From: Polytrichum commune
Lineage: Eukaryota; Streptophyta; Polytrichopsida; Polytrichales; Polytrichaceae
DNA length: 64,000 nucleotides
Direction: 5' to 3'
Assembly (NCBI GenBank): GCA_950295325.1
Contig: OX485809.1
Location: forward strand, 28,954,001 to 29,018,000
Part shown: piece by piece, positions 26,430 through 37,835 of the stretch
How the letters are laid out: each line of letters opens with the position of its first letter
Position numbering within the stretch: position 1 is the stretch's first letter
The notes under the pieces: model-generated
The model's database searches: none
Seen by the model: the letters and a program-made list of their open reading frames with translations, nothing else
Told to the model about the DNA's origin: nothing
Program-made: the position numbers and the translations under genes

Positions 26430-27140
26430 TAATACACATTATATGTTTCTGTTGAGAAATTGCTGCAAAATGAATTAACCGTAGGCTTAAACGAACTTTC
26501 ACATTACAGACTCGATCTTAAATGCTCCTCTCTAAAAAGTACATTATCTTCCATTGACCAATTTCAATCAAATGCAGATTTTGAGCTACTCAGATTGCTC
26601 ATCCTGCATTTCAAGTTTGCCCTATCAGAAGTCATAGTTGCACATAACTCTCCATAGCTCACAAATCAAGAATATTGAATATGACTCTTATGTGCTTACA
26701 TGTCTAATTGCCTTGAGGTTGCACAAAAATCTAAGCCAAGGGTGCGCAATCGAACCACAACCCTAAACCTATAAATGTAAACCTCTAATTTCTACTACAC
26801 ATTATGTGCTTATGTTGAGAAATTGCTGCAGACTAAATCCACCCTAGGATTCAAGGGCAATCCCATGAAGGAACTCAACCTTAATGATCTTAATCTTCGA
26901 ACTTCATTACTTCTCATTGACCAGTTTGTGCCCAATTCAATCACATGCGGGTTTCCAGTTACTCAGCTTGATCATCATTCATTTCAAGCGTGTCCCATCG
27001 AAATGCATAGTTGCATATAACCCTCCATAGCTCACAAATGTAGTAATGACACTGAACATCATTTCCGTGCTCACATCTCTAATTAAGCCCTGAGCTTGCA
27101 CACAAATCAAAGCCACAGGTGTGCAGCTGAACGATGTCCC
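26430..27140 (+). repeat. Tandem duplication, ~365-bp unit, just 3' of the PR-10-like gene
   Basis: Unit 1 (about 26430-26760) and unit 2 (about 26793-27140) align over their whole length. Anchors are GTTGAGAAATTGCTGCA (26451 and 26814), ATTGACCA.TT, TAGTTGCA.ATAAC.CTCCAT, AGCTCACAAAT, and AAGCCA.AGGGTGCG/AAGCCACAGGTGTGC. Divergence is substantial, so the event is old. Unit 2 ends about 30 bp from the stop codon of the minus-strand gene, so the duplication probably includes or abuts its 3' untranslated region. Frames starting ATGCTGCA.. in both units diverge quickly and are not treated as genes. Confidence 0.75.
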
Positions 27141-27170
27141 TATAAACTACTGTGGACTAATTCCGAATTT

Positions 27171-28275
27171 CTACCCAGTATATGCTTCTGGCTCAGATTC
27201 TAGGTATGCCTCGAGAGCCTTGAAGACAAGGGATGCCCCGAATTTTATCATCTCGGGCGGTCCCTGCTCACCCACCGGCTCATATTCGCAACTCCACTTG
27301 GCCACACATGTGTTCTCCTCTGCGCCCGGGGTGTAACTTACGGTGGTCCTCAACAAACTGAACTCCTTCTCCACGCCCTCAATCACCTGATATGTCACAC
27401 TTCGGTTCACCTCATCCAATGCTTCAATGCGCTCCTTCGTCATCTTTCCATCTAAAGCTGAGTGTTCAGAAAGAAACCCCAAGGCTAGAACAGGTTAGAT
27501 TATATGCATCCAATAACGGCGCCTCCATCTTCCAAAATATGTACCCTAGAGATAAATTCCACTTCCTTTTTTTTGGGTCCCACATGTTCGAGCTCCCTAT
27601 TTTCAAAAACTGAGGTCCAGTGGGTCAACTATAGAGAATTTTGGCCTTGACGTGTACGTGCCCAACTTGGTTCTAAAGGTTGGTCCCCATCTTCAAGGTA
27701 GTAATCTATTTAAAAATCTGATCCAAAACCGATTTGTTTTTGAAAGAGGATTTTCTTTTGATCAGTGTTGAAAACAAGTAGCTTGACCTGAATAAGAGGG
27801 ACTGATCTAACTCCAAGGCCAAATTCCTTATATCTTGGTCCATGAAAACCGTGTATCGGAAAACATTGTGCGTGACCACTAAGTCACACGAGTGCCAAGT
27901 GCGGCACACATTCTCCAATATTGATGAACCACTGAGCTAAGTTGTATGACAAGGTTCTTATTAGGTGCCCCTTGGACTATGTGCAATTAATATTACCGGG
28001 AAACTGTGTCTTTTATATATGTCTTAGTGTGTGACAGGGAAATAAAGTCATTTTGATTTGAGATCATATATAGCAAGTGGGGGAGGGGCGTAGTTAGTAC
28101 CTTCTCCAAGTGTGATTTGGCGGACAGTGCCGACACCACCATCACCGTGTAGCTTTTCCTGGCTGCTGAAAATGTCGGGAACGAGCTTGGGCAAGAGGTT
28201 GTCTGCATCCCTACTCGCCCTCCACACCCTGTCGGCCGACACATTGAGCTCCTCTGTGGTGTCGAGAACCCCCAT
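27171..28275 (-). CDS. Bet v 1 / PR-10-like ligand-binding protein
   Basis: Two exons, 28275-28101 and 27457-27171, are joined across a GT..AG intron in phase 1 and give 153 aa, the usual size of this family (about 150-160). The N-terminus GVLDTTEELNVSADRVWRA and the glycine-rich loop HGDGGVGTVRQITLGE (residues 43-58) are hallmarks of the Bet v 1 fold. Exon 2 continues with ERIEALDEVNRSVTYQVIEG and ends with a helix-like segment (KFGASLVFKALEAYL). The intron sits just after the loop, the conserved position in PR-10 genes. Members bind hydrophobic ligands such as cytokinins, flavonoids or brassinosteroids in the cytosol, and many are induced by stress. A norcoclaurine-synthase-like role is a less likely alternative; no catalytic claim can be made. 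The stretch EGVEKEFSLLRTTVSYTP is more divergent than the rest. A tandem duplication abuts the 3' end. Confidence 0.92.
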
Positions 28276-28279
28276 AGCT

Positions 28280-30380
28280 GCCCCTACTTAAACTGCAGAA
28301 CTAGATGCTTCAAACAGCTGCACAATGCAGCCAGGACAACGTAAATAACTAAAATACATTCTTTGTACCTTGACTTTGAATGGCGTTCATACACATGTGT
28401 ACTCGTGTGTGTTTTTTTGTGGCTTCATGACACCAAATTGCACCAAAAACAGTAAGGTTACTTTTCCTCTAAAGAGAACATAATTTTACAAAATTGGTTC
28501 AAAAAGCCAACTAAACAACATACTTTCGTAGGTTAGTTTCCACTCCGAATCAAATGTCACATACGCAACCTATGTTGTTGCCAACACATGAATCATGATA
28601 GTTCCTCCCTTGTGATCTATCATCACTTTTAAATTTGGATACAACAAACAAAAATACAAATGGCATTCTTCATTTTGCATTGTGCAGCCAACATCAACAT
28701 AAAGATACTCATATAACCAAAAAAAGAAATCCCGTTGTGTACATAAAATATGCGGGTGTTATTCAATTACTTATCTGTCATTGGCGTGTGCTTCAATGAG
28801 GGTCAAAGATCAACACATCACAAAGATACATGTTTAAAAGAGATTGGACTACGTCTTCAAGTTTTATTAACTACTCCACACTCATTAGCAAACACAAGTA
28901 GGAAGACCTATGTATTTAATTTAGAAATCAACAAACATAATTTTAAAAATTACTAAAAAAAATCCAATTTTTTAATGTCAAACATCATTGCTAATTTGCT
29001 AATACAACACAAGCTTCATTGTGCGAATCCAACTGGTAGAAGCTACAGAACATGAAAAACGAACCAAATAACACCCCCATACTTTACTTGGCTCATGATT
29101 ATGTCTACATAGCATTCTTAAGCAGGTGCAGGACATTCTCTTTCTAATATCCTAGCTTCAAGAATAACCCCAAGAATCAAGGTCCTTGATTAAGAGCATG
29201 AATCCAAGCATAGGTAAGTAGCACGCTCACCCCAAGCTCTCATTATTACTCTTCACCTCATGGTTACCTACCTTCGGACAAAGCCTTCTCCCATCTTCCA
29301 AGATTCAACTGAAAGAACTTGCCAACAAGAATCTCACTGAGTCTGTAGTCTCCAAGATGCTCATTTAAGGGGAAACACTCACTACACCACTCAAGAATGC
29401 TTTGCACGTCTCAGTCGCAAAGCATAATCCACTCCTTAGGTTGACAAGTGCATTCCACATGTCAAGTTTAATCCACTCTCTTTTCCCATGCTCTTCTGTG
29501 TTCTTTACATCGGATGAATCTCTTCCATGAGGGATTCATTCCCAACACAACACCACTCAGCATGGTTCGTGCCTTTTACTGGGAATCCTCTTGTGGCAGA
29601 GGGTTAACCTACACATCACCTCCAGCTACATTGTCAAAATCAGGCGAAATTACACCAAAAAGCTTTAGGTGGCCACCATAGCTCAAGGGCCCTCAAGTTC
29701 ATACATTATCTAGATTCACCGTAGATGGTACCAATGGTGAAATGGCACATTTTCTCAAACCCCAGATCTTGGGGTCTGCACAATGTGATGGAACACCCTT
29801 CCGCGCCCCTAAAGCTTCAAAGTCGACCACATCTCGCACGCATCCAGAAGCGACAACCGAAGATTTAAAATACCCAATTTTTTTCTCACATGTCTTTCAG
29901 GTCTTGAAATCTACAGTACGACGGAGGCAACGAACTCTGAAACCCCTGAATTAAGCTTTGGAAACACTAGCTAAAACCCAGGTGAGCTGAAACCCCCTAA
30001 TATGCAGCTCCAAGCTCTCATCATTACTCTTCACAGCTTACAAGTACCACCTAGCAAGCAAAGCTACCCTAACCCTGAACTTGGATCAAACGATCTAATG
30101 TCGATATTCACTAGATAAATCATGTCGCCCACTCAGACACCTAGTAGGTGAAACATGTGACTTCTGAGATTCGGGTCTCATCAGAATCACATAATCGAGC
30201 AACGGTGGCATTACAAGTTATAGAATGCGTGTGCATGCAATGACCAGAGCTCTGAAAACCTGAAGAAAACCAAAGCAAATCAGGATGAGGCTCCAAAAGC
30301 AACTCTGAAACTCGTCAAATTGCATCCAGTCAAGTGCGAGAGAAGGATATAGATATATGTATATGTGTGACCACGCACCT
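28280..30380. other. Intergenic DNA upstream of the PR-10-like gene
   Basis: The first few hundred bases should hold the promoter of the minus-strand gene, but I see no clear TATA box. An R1 fragment in reverse orientation lies at about 28820-28890. No other gene is supported. Confidence 0.4.
28820..28890 (-). repeat. R1 dispersed repeat, short reverse copy
   Basis: CATGTTTAAAAGAGATTGGA followed by CTACGTCTTCAAG is the reverse complement of the R1 block CTTGAGCACGTAGTCCAATC..CTTT.AAACA. A similar, poorer match (CATGTTGAAAAGATATTGGA) lies at about 31846. Confidence 0.5.
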
Positions 30381-30383
30381 GCA

Positions 30384-30399
30384 GGGGGGGGGGGGGGGG
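30384..30399 (+). repeat. Poly-G run, 16 bases
   Basis: An uninterrupted run of 16 G follows TGCA. A run this long could form G-quadruplex structures and is error-prone in sequencing, so its exact length is uncertain. Confidence 0.9.
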
Positions 30400-32840
30400 A
30401 TCTGAGCTCGAATGTCCGATTCCAGCTTCGACCAAACTTAACCAACCCAAACCCGATCTGATCTAAAAGTAACTTAGCACCGGCCGAAGCTGAACTCATG
30501 CAGAGAGACTGAAATGGAGTAAGTTAACTAGATTAGATTCATGTGGGAAACTCTAATAACTTAGATAGAATGTGAACAGGTAGCTGCATCAAGTTGAGCG
30601 GTGACCGTATGGCCTGCAGGTGGGGATGCGACTTATATTCATGAAGAGGGCGGTGGCAGTTGGGCGGAGTGATGAAGCGTGGTGGGGATGGTGGGTCTCA
30701 TGGCATGATGAATGACTGGCGCCGCTCCTGCATTGATTTACGACGCAACAACAACAAGAACCTCAATTCTTTGTCAACGAAAGTTACTTACTTGGTCGAT
30801 GAATTTTGTGGACGAGAGGCTGTGGGGTTGGACATTCATGGCTAGCATCCACACTTGGCCTTTGAATTTAACAAAGAAAAGACAACAAATAAAAATAAAA
30901 ATAAAATAAAAAATGACTCCGATGTCGCCACGGGCATGACTTACTTATGGGATGCTTCATAGTCAAGTTAGTCTAAGTCTATATGTATTCATGATACGGA
31001 GATCATGAGGATTAGAGGCTTCCCAAAGACTGTTGTCTCTTTTCAGAGGTGAAGTTCACCTTGAACAAGCATGGACAAGCTGACTTGCACCTAGCTATTT
31101 TCCCAAGGGCAAGCCTTTAGGTTCACCCAGACATCCTCACTATGATTGGGTGATACCATGGGTTGTAAGGTGCACCGAAAATAAAGTGTTACAAAGATCA
31201 ACCTTCTAAGTATTATTTGGGTCTTCGGTCACTTCCCATGAGATCCAAGTTCATGCCAAGTTGAGTTTAAGCTGCCCTTACTTGGCCTTACAACTATGTT
31301 GAATAAGCTTAGTAGTGCTACGGTAACCTTTTGTTAGTGTCACTACTTATGTTAAAGTACGGTTCCAAGTTATCAAGATAGATTCAATTTCACTTATTGG
31401 CATGTGAAGACACATAAAGATGTGTGAGTGCATATGGTATGCGGTTTACTAATATTGTGTGACCGTTTCTTCTTGTTTATTTACTGAAGTGATTTTATTT
31501 CCAAATTATTTTAGGTGATTTTCATTATTTTTATCAAAATAAATTTCAATAATGTTGAAATGTCAAAAAATATTTGTTATAAATGTTATGATACATACTT
31601 ACCAAGCTGCCCACGGACCACTCCAGGGATACCAAAATATATGTGGTTCAAGCACATATTCACCTTCAACTTAAGTCAACTCCATGTGACAATGAAATCA
31701 AATCTTGTTTTGTTTTGTCTAAAAAGAATTATTTCAAAAACATCTCACATATGAGAGCAGTTACTATGAAAATATTAAGGTAAATGAGTCGAATTTGGAT
31801 ACTATTGTGAAGTGGACCTAAGAACGAACACCACAAAAACATACATGTTGAAAAGATATTGGACTCTTTGTAACTAAGATTAGTAAGTTTGGACAAATAA
31901 TTGTCCATAAATTATAGCATACGTGAGATTATTGTTTGTTTTGTCAATCCATGCACGTTTTAAAACAAGGCACATCAATTTGAAAACTTGAGTTCATAAA
32001 TTTACAACTTTGAAAAGTAATGTGATTAAAATACCACTCTAGATGAGAATTTCAAAATAATATGCCAATATATATGCAACAAAACGTGCCTCTAAGACCA
32101 ACTTTTGCCATCCCTATCATAGATCCACCAATAGAACTACATGAAAATAATTTTATCATATCCAAATTTCACACATGCATCTAGATTCACTTAATTCCTA
32201 GTTCAAAGTTGTTAACTAGTCTATATTCAATAGTAAACATGATTGGAAACCTACATATCATTCGAGAAGAAAGAAAATCATCAATTTGGAAGTATATAAG
32301 AAACTAGTATTCAAGTAATTTTGGACTTTTGTTGAATTTAGAAATAAGCAAGTAATTTTGAGAAATATCGACACTCGTGCTTCAAGTATTGTTATGTGTA
32401 CTTGTCACGTAGTCATTATGTAGGTGAATGTATACTAAGAGGCCATGGACATGATGTGCACAAAGAATTGGCATTGTAGTGTAGATATCAAAGCAAACGT
32501 GCAGTGGCAAGAATCCGGAAATAGCCAATAATATCAGTGAAGATATTTACACATTAGAGTTATCCTTTAACTCATCATGTGTTAGGGATGGAGTTCAACC
32601 GGGAATTATCCATCCGGCCCTAGTTTGATAAGTAACCGTTAATTATGCCTACTCATGATTGACCAAACAAATAGGCGGTTGACCTTTCAAATCCAAGGTG
32701 AGGCAATGGTATGGGCCACGGTGGGCCGCCCGGTTCTCATAATTAGACCCGTGCTAGGCGGCCATGATTTGTGGGTGATGTCATCAGCCGATGTCATCAC
32801 GTGGGGGTAGCAAGGCCTAAATATGGGCATTTCTAATGAC
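30400..32840. other. Intergenic DNA, nothing recognised
   Basis: Short frames only. Positions 32010-32110 carry the repeat also seen at 25690-25800. Confidence 0.4.
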
Positions 32841-32848
32841 TTACATAC

Positions 32849-33074
32849 GTTCCCAATGGGAAAATAGCGTTCCGACATGTTTTTTTTATGTTCCCGCTAG
32901 CTTTTGGGCGTTCCCAATGGAACATCGGTGTTCCCAATGGGAAAATAACGTTCCCTCATTTTTTTAGTGTTCCCGCTAGCTTTTGGGCGTTCCCAATGGA
33001 AAAATAGCCTTCCCACATATTTTTTTGGTGTTTCCGCTAGCTTTTGGGCGTTCCGAAGGGGAAATAAACGTTCC
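32849..33074 (+). repeat. Minisatellite of CGTTCCCAATGGGAA-type units
   Basis: The block TTCCCGCTAGCTTTTGGGCG recurs at 32891, 32970 and 33031 (the last with one change), spacing 79 and 61 bp. Each is followed by TTCCCAATGG or a variant. The words TTCCCAATGGGAA are close to palindromic. An ACGTTCCNNCAT-T(n) motif separates the units. Confidence 0.85.
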
Positions 33075-33075
33075 T

Positions 33076-33441
33076 ACATAACCTCATTTCTAGACATTCA
33101 AAGCAAAAACAACTTATATGCGACTCACATATACTCACATTAATCAATGAATGCAAAATCAACATTTATGCAACACATACAACCTCAAGGCATTCAAAAA
33201 ATGTAACAACAGCCTTCATGTAACACATACAAATTCAATGGGCCTTAGAATTGCAAAATCGGCCTTTATGTCAAGCATACAACCTCGTATTAAATAATTT
33301 GGTATAAAATCTTACTTTATGGTACTCTAACATCATAAAATGATGCTAAAAATGCAAAATCAGCCTTCTTATGGCTAACATAACCTCATTTCTAGACATT
33401 CAAAGCCAAAACAACTTATATGCGACTCACATATACTCACA
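33076..33441 (+). repeat. Direct repeat pair, ~64 bp, 302 bp apart
   Basis: ACATAACCTCATTTCTAGAC through ACTTATATGCGACTCACATA and ATACTCACA occurs at 33076 and again at 33378, almost identical. Between them are weaker repeats of the words ATGCAAAATCA.C and ACACATACAA. It follows the minisatellite directly and precedes the coiled-coil frame, and may be part of one decayed element. Confidence 0.85.
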
Positions 33442-33468
33442 AAAAATGCAAAATCAGCGTATATGCCT

Positions 33469-34176
33469 CTACAATAAGAGAAGGTTGATCACTCTTGACT
33501 TGAAGGTTATCTCCGAAATCACTCCAAGATCACGGGCTTTTTCCAAATTTTTAATCTTTTGCGAAATCTTCTTTTCTTCAACGAAATCTCCCCTACGTTT
33601 CTCCGACTCTATACGAGCAAGGTTAGCTTGTGCCTTTGTACGTCTCTCCTCCGCTTTTGCAATGAACAATTCTTTTTTGCTAAAATCATTAGTTAAATGA
33701 TTGGTAATTGCAACAAAACTTTTGCATAAACCTCGACCATAATAAAAAAACTACACATAGAATTTGGAAGCAAGCAAAAACCTGAAGGAATAATTGAAAT
33801 GAAGAATGAAAGAGTTTGAAAATGTTTGCGTCATATATATGTTTCGAAGTATTTGGAAATTCTCGGTGATACTCAATACAAAGGAAACATGAATCATAAC
33901 AGACTTAACGTGTAGACACAAAATCATGAAGTACGCTTTACTATCATATTGCGTCATGTACAAGATTACTTGAGTCGTCATTAGAATGAATACAAGTGAA
34001 TAATATTTGTTGTCCAAATGAAAGAGACGAAAAAGTTTCTTGAAGGTCTCACTACTATCTAAGTGTTTTTCAACATCGTCAAATCTTTCATCACATCCAT
34101 TGGCAGACAAAGTTGTTTCGGCGACATATTGACCAGATTTTAGTGAATTATGTTCCACTCCTTCCTTGGTGTTCAT
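33469..34176 (-). pseudogene. Coiled-coil coding remnant, probably transposon-derived
   Basis: Two minus-strand frames lie close together: 34176-33751 (141 codons) and 33669-33469 (66 codons). The second starts MFIAKAEERRTKAQANLARI and is rich in Glu, Lys and Arg, predicting a charged coiled coil. Similar Lys/Glu-rich tails occur at the C-termini of plant NAM-associated and transposase-accessory proteins, but I cannot assign it. The first frame has no recognised domain. No splice pair joins them convincingly. They are treated as a remnant rather than a working gene. Confidence 0.3.
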
Positions 34177-34470
34177 GCGTTTGCTAAAATTTGTTTCTAA
34201 ACATCAATTTTCCTTAGTAGCTTCTTCCTGTATCCTTCTTCTGGACATCTAAATCATCGAATAATTCACAACCCCCATGAGGCTTGAAGATTTCCGAGGC
34301 ACTTGAGAATTACTTTCTGATTGGCAAATTGGCCGCTACCATAATCTTGTTTTCAACATCGTCAAGTCATTCATCACACCAACTCCATGCAATAAAATGG
34401 TAGACAGAATTGTTTCGGGGACATATTCACCAGAAATATGAACGATAACAATTCTGTTGCACTCCTTTCT
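34071..34470 (+). repeat. Direct repeat pair, ~110 bp, 283 bp apart
   Basis: CAACATCGTCAAATCTTTCA (34071) recurs as CAACATCGTCAAGTCATTCA (34354), followed in both by ATCACA.CCA, then GTTGTTTCGGCGACATATT / ATTGTTTCGGGGACATATTC, then ACCAGA, then a GTTCCACTCC/GTTGCACTCC end. It overlaps the coiled-coil remnant region, so part of that region has been duplicated. Confidence 0.75.
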
Positions 34471-34479
34471 TCAGAAGTG

Positions 34480-35825
34480 AGATAGCATATTGTCAGGATG
34501 TACATACTACCAAAAAACAAGAGTCCACAGATTTCAGTGTCTGCAGCAGTACAGATTGAGCTCGCAATCCCAGGAACGGAGAAACACATCCTCACGCCGG
34601 AAGCAAACCTGCAGTCCGAAGATACTAGAGTCTGGGGAGATTTTTGGGCAAAATCGGCCGAGAACCTAGTGTTTCCAAGTCCAACTGATTACATGTTGAC
34701 ATCTCCGAAATACCTAACAAGAGCTTCGAAAGACCTAACAAGGTTGCGATGATCAGCTTTGTTTTGTTTACACTCAATCTTTGTTGGCGTTTGGAATCGT
34801 CTCAGGAGTTGGCTAATTGCACAACCTAAGGGTTTAGGGTGACTAGCATTCAGAAATCGGCCTTGCAAGGGAATGGGCAACAAGCGGGACGTTCATCAAG
34901 CAAACCACCCTCTGCCATCACTGGAGAAGCTTATCGTAGTATTCACGCTCAGGAGGGTCGGACAGAGTACTTCGGCGCCGTCCCTCTTCCACACACGACC
35001 CACAGTCCCTCATCCGCACACGGCCCACAGCAAATGGGCTAGGTGGTGAGGAGCACAACTCCGACCCCTGTCGCATGTGGAAGCCGGGTTGCAACTAGAC
35101 CCGATCTAAAAACCCTGACGGGCCCGCTCTATTTGATGAACCCATGGTCAAACGCATTTTGAAGGTCTCCCACACCTTGAAAGCAGTCTGGGTCCGCATT
35201 TTTTTTTTAGATGTTGCTGACGGGTTGGCTTTTTGGATACCGACGGGTGATTCCCCTAACTCCCCCAACTCAGCAGGTGTTTAGGGAGGTTAGCGGACAA
35301 CTCTATTGTGAGTTAAAAAAATTTGAAAATATAGACTTGCAAAGTCAAGCAACATATGTTGACAAAAATGAATCTCAAAAAATGAATACTTATTTTAGAA
35401 ACGATTTGAATGGTGTGCAAGTAGCTAAGAATGAACAAGTTTTTGTCTATCTTTTTTAAATACAATACATTGATGATTTTGTACTTTTAATTTATTATGC
35501 CCTCAATTTTGTAATTAATTAAAGGAATATGAGAAAATTTTCAAAATCAAAATATTTAAGATCATGAAGTTTATGTCCCAAATCAGATTAAGCCATTTTG
35601 CTTTTGAGCATTACTTTCCATCATATTTTTTGAAGATCTCACCTTGATATTCAATATTTGAGTACTTAAGACAACAATATAGGGCAATGTGAATTTTTTT
35701 TAATTTAAACAACATTTTCCACTAATATGAGACATTTGACCAAAAAAATTATGGTTTTTAATATACTGGAGTTTTTTTGCGTCCACTTTACCATCCTTGC
35801 ACTCTAGGAGACCTTGAAAGTAGGC
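34480..35825. other. Intergenic DNA, nothing recognised
   Basis: Positions 34750-35300 are less AT-rich (phrases such as GGCGCCGTCCCTC and CCCCAACTCAGCAGG) and could be part of an old element. No motif identifies it. Confidence 0.35.
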
Positions 35826-35829
35826 AAGG

Positions 35830-36150
35830 AACTACCAAGGTACTTAGGTAGACATGTGTTATTTGGATATTTTCTTAATGCACCCATTTCTCGTAGGACA
35901 TGAAAGACGCAATGAGTGCGAGATGATAAATAATTGTGAATCGTGCATGCAGCCATTTGCCTCTTCGTTTTGAAGCTCATATGAATATCTTATTCATTAT
36001 CAAAGTGAAAATTTTCGTGCTCATTAAGTGGACACATCAGTTTCCTTAATCATGTTGACTATTGGACATAAAATGATTAGCATAATTTGAGCACGTAGTC
36101 CAATCTCTTTAAATGCGTATCCTTTTAATGTTTGCTCTTAGACCCACACA
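35830..36150 (+). repeat. R1 dispersed repeat, long copy cut by the copia region
   Basis: R1 blocks run in order: CTCGTAGGACATGAAAGACG, GAGTGCGAGATGAT, AGCTCATATGAATATCTT, GTGCTCATTAAGTGGAC, GTTGACTATTGGACATAAAA, GAGCACGTAGTCCAATCTCT, and CTCTTAGACCCACACATG. The similarity stops at about 36150, where the stretch shared with 42201-42248 begins. The retroelement or its relic may have inserted into this copy, although the missing R1 end was not found on the far side. Confidence 0.7.
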
Positions 36151-36399
36151 TGTCTTAGTATAGTATCTATGTTTGTGCAATCTTACCTTTTATTGATTCC
36201 AATAAGTTATGGGGTCACCATGCAAGTGAAGTGCCTAGAGATTTGATTGCATTTGAATTTGCGGAGTGGATCTTGAAGAGTTGGCATTTTGGAGCGTTGG
36301 AGATATCCAAGGACGCATTTTATTGTTATAAGTATTTCTTTGTTTTTTGCTTTAGCTTGAATGTATGTTTGATGCAAGAACATGTAATTTGAATTTCTT

Positions 36400-36720
36400 A
36401 AGTGTTGTGAGGTTTCTTTTAAATGTTTGGAGGTATTTAGACTTCAAGCATTTGACTTGAATGTTTTGAATATTCAAAGGTTTCTTTAAGAGCTTTGAAG
36501 GTGTTTAAGCTCCAATAATACATGAGTTGAGAGACTTGAGTGTTGAGAGATTTGAGTGTTGGGAGACTTATTTAAGAGATTTGGGGGTGTTTAGACTTTA
36601 AAACATTTGACTTGAACGTTTTGAGCGTTCAAGAGTTTTTTAAGAGGTTTGAAGGTGATTAAATTCCAATAGCACATAATTTGAAAGGCTTGAATTTTAA
36701 GAAGTTTCTTTCAGAATCTA
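36400..36720 (+). repeat. Tandem repeat, ~154-bp period, in the copia leader region
   Basis: GTATTTAGACTTCAAGCATT (36433) recurs as GTGTTTAGACTTTAAAACAT (36587), followed in both by TTGACTTGAA.GTTTTGA, then TTCAA.AG.TT, then TTTAAGAG.TTTGAAGGTG and a TTCCAATA.CACATA end. Short TTGAGTGTTGAGAG words repeat within the unit. Confidence 0.75.
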
Positions 36721-37835
36721 AGACGCATTTCAACTAAAGAAATCTTATTTGAGGAATTTAAGTGTTCTTCAAACTCTCTTGAGGTGTAGAAATTTTTATT
36801 TGCATGATTTGAGAGAGTTAGTGTTACAACCATTGTTAGCTCCTCTTAACCATCTTAATTATTTTCATTTCTAGCAATGGTCACGAGCGCTAACCCTTCG
36901 CATTCCGCCATGCTAATGATTAGCTCCTCGTACCCCGGACCTTATAATTCATAGAAGGTGAACCAACCCTCCAACTTTGCTTTGAAGACTCACCCCTTAA
37001 TCGGTAATTAATTCTTAGATGTGGACTTCCATACATGGAAATTCAATCTTATATTGATCATCACGTTGCCGGAGCAACACTACAACAATCCGGACCACAT
37101 TATGCAACTATGCCCTCATATTGGGCCGATGCCCATGAAGGCCGTGTCATTCGGCCTCGGGTGATGAGGCCACACTACTTCACCCATATAAGCCTCTAGG
37201 ACTTTTGGCAAGGCCCCTACACCACCATCAAGAAACCTTTTGTCTCTACCAAGAGTTGAGGCCAAGTAGACATTTTCCTTTAGCCGCTAGGCCTAGAAAC
37301 CTCTAGCAGCTTCGGAACATCATAACTTCCTTGTATGATATATGATGCTAACAAGCAACCACTCCATCGTCATCTACGCTTCACATAAATGCCAATGGAC
37401 TCCTCACTTGCTCCATTTAGGCACGTAATGAGGAAGTTATGCATGTTCAAACCTTAGCAGTCCCAGGCCACTGTTATACCAGAGCATTGTCCCGGGACAA
37501 CGCCCCACTCAAATTGCCATATCTCCCAACTCACACATCCGATTGAGGTGATCTTGAGCATTCTAGAATTCCTGTGTCATAAGCTACGCATAGCTCATGG
37601 CCTTATCCTTGTGATCTCTATAGGTGAGAGGCGTTTCCAAATCTCGGGGCCCTCACTCACACTAGGATCACTTGGGCCTTTTCACCAATGGCGCCACAAG
37701 TCCCAAGTGTCATTTTAGGATTTCCCTTGTGCCCATGGTGTTTTGGGCATTCCTCATGGAGAGGTGTGCGACAATATGACATTTAAGATAAAATATATAT
37801 TATTTTAATGTTTTTAGCATATATCCAAACGTACA

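Noticed and set aside
26460-27020. Two 65-codon frames with similar starts as a duplicated small gene
   Set aside because: Similarity follows the tandem duplication at DNA level, but the peptides diverge after about ten residues with no conserved core.
30218-30499. 93-codon minus-strand frame with a proline run
   Set aside because: The proline run is only the translation of the poly-G tract; no domain is present.
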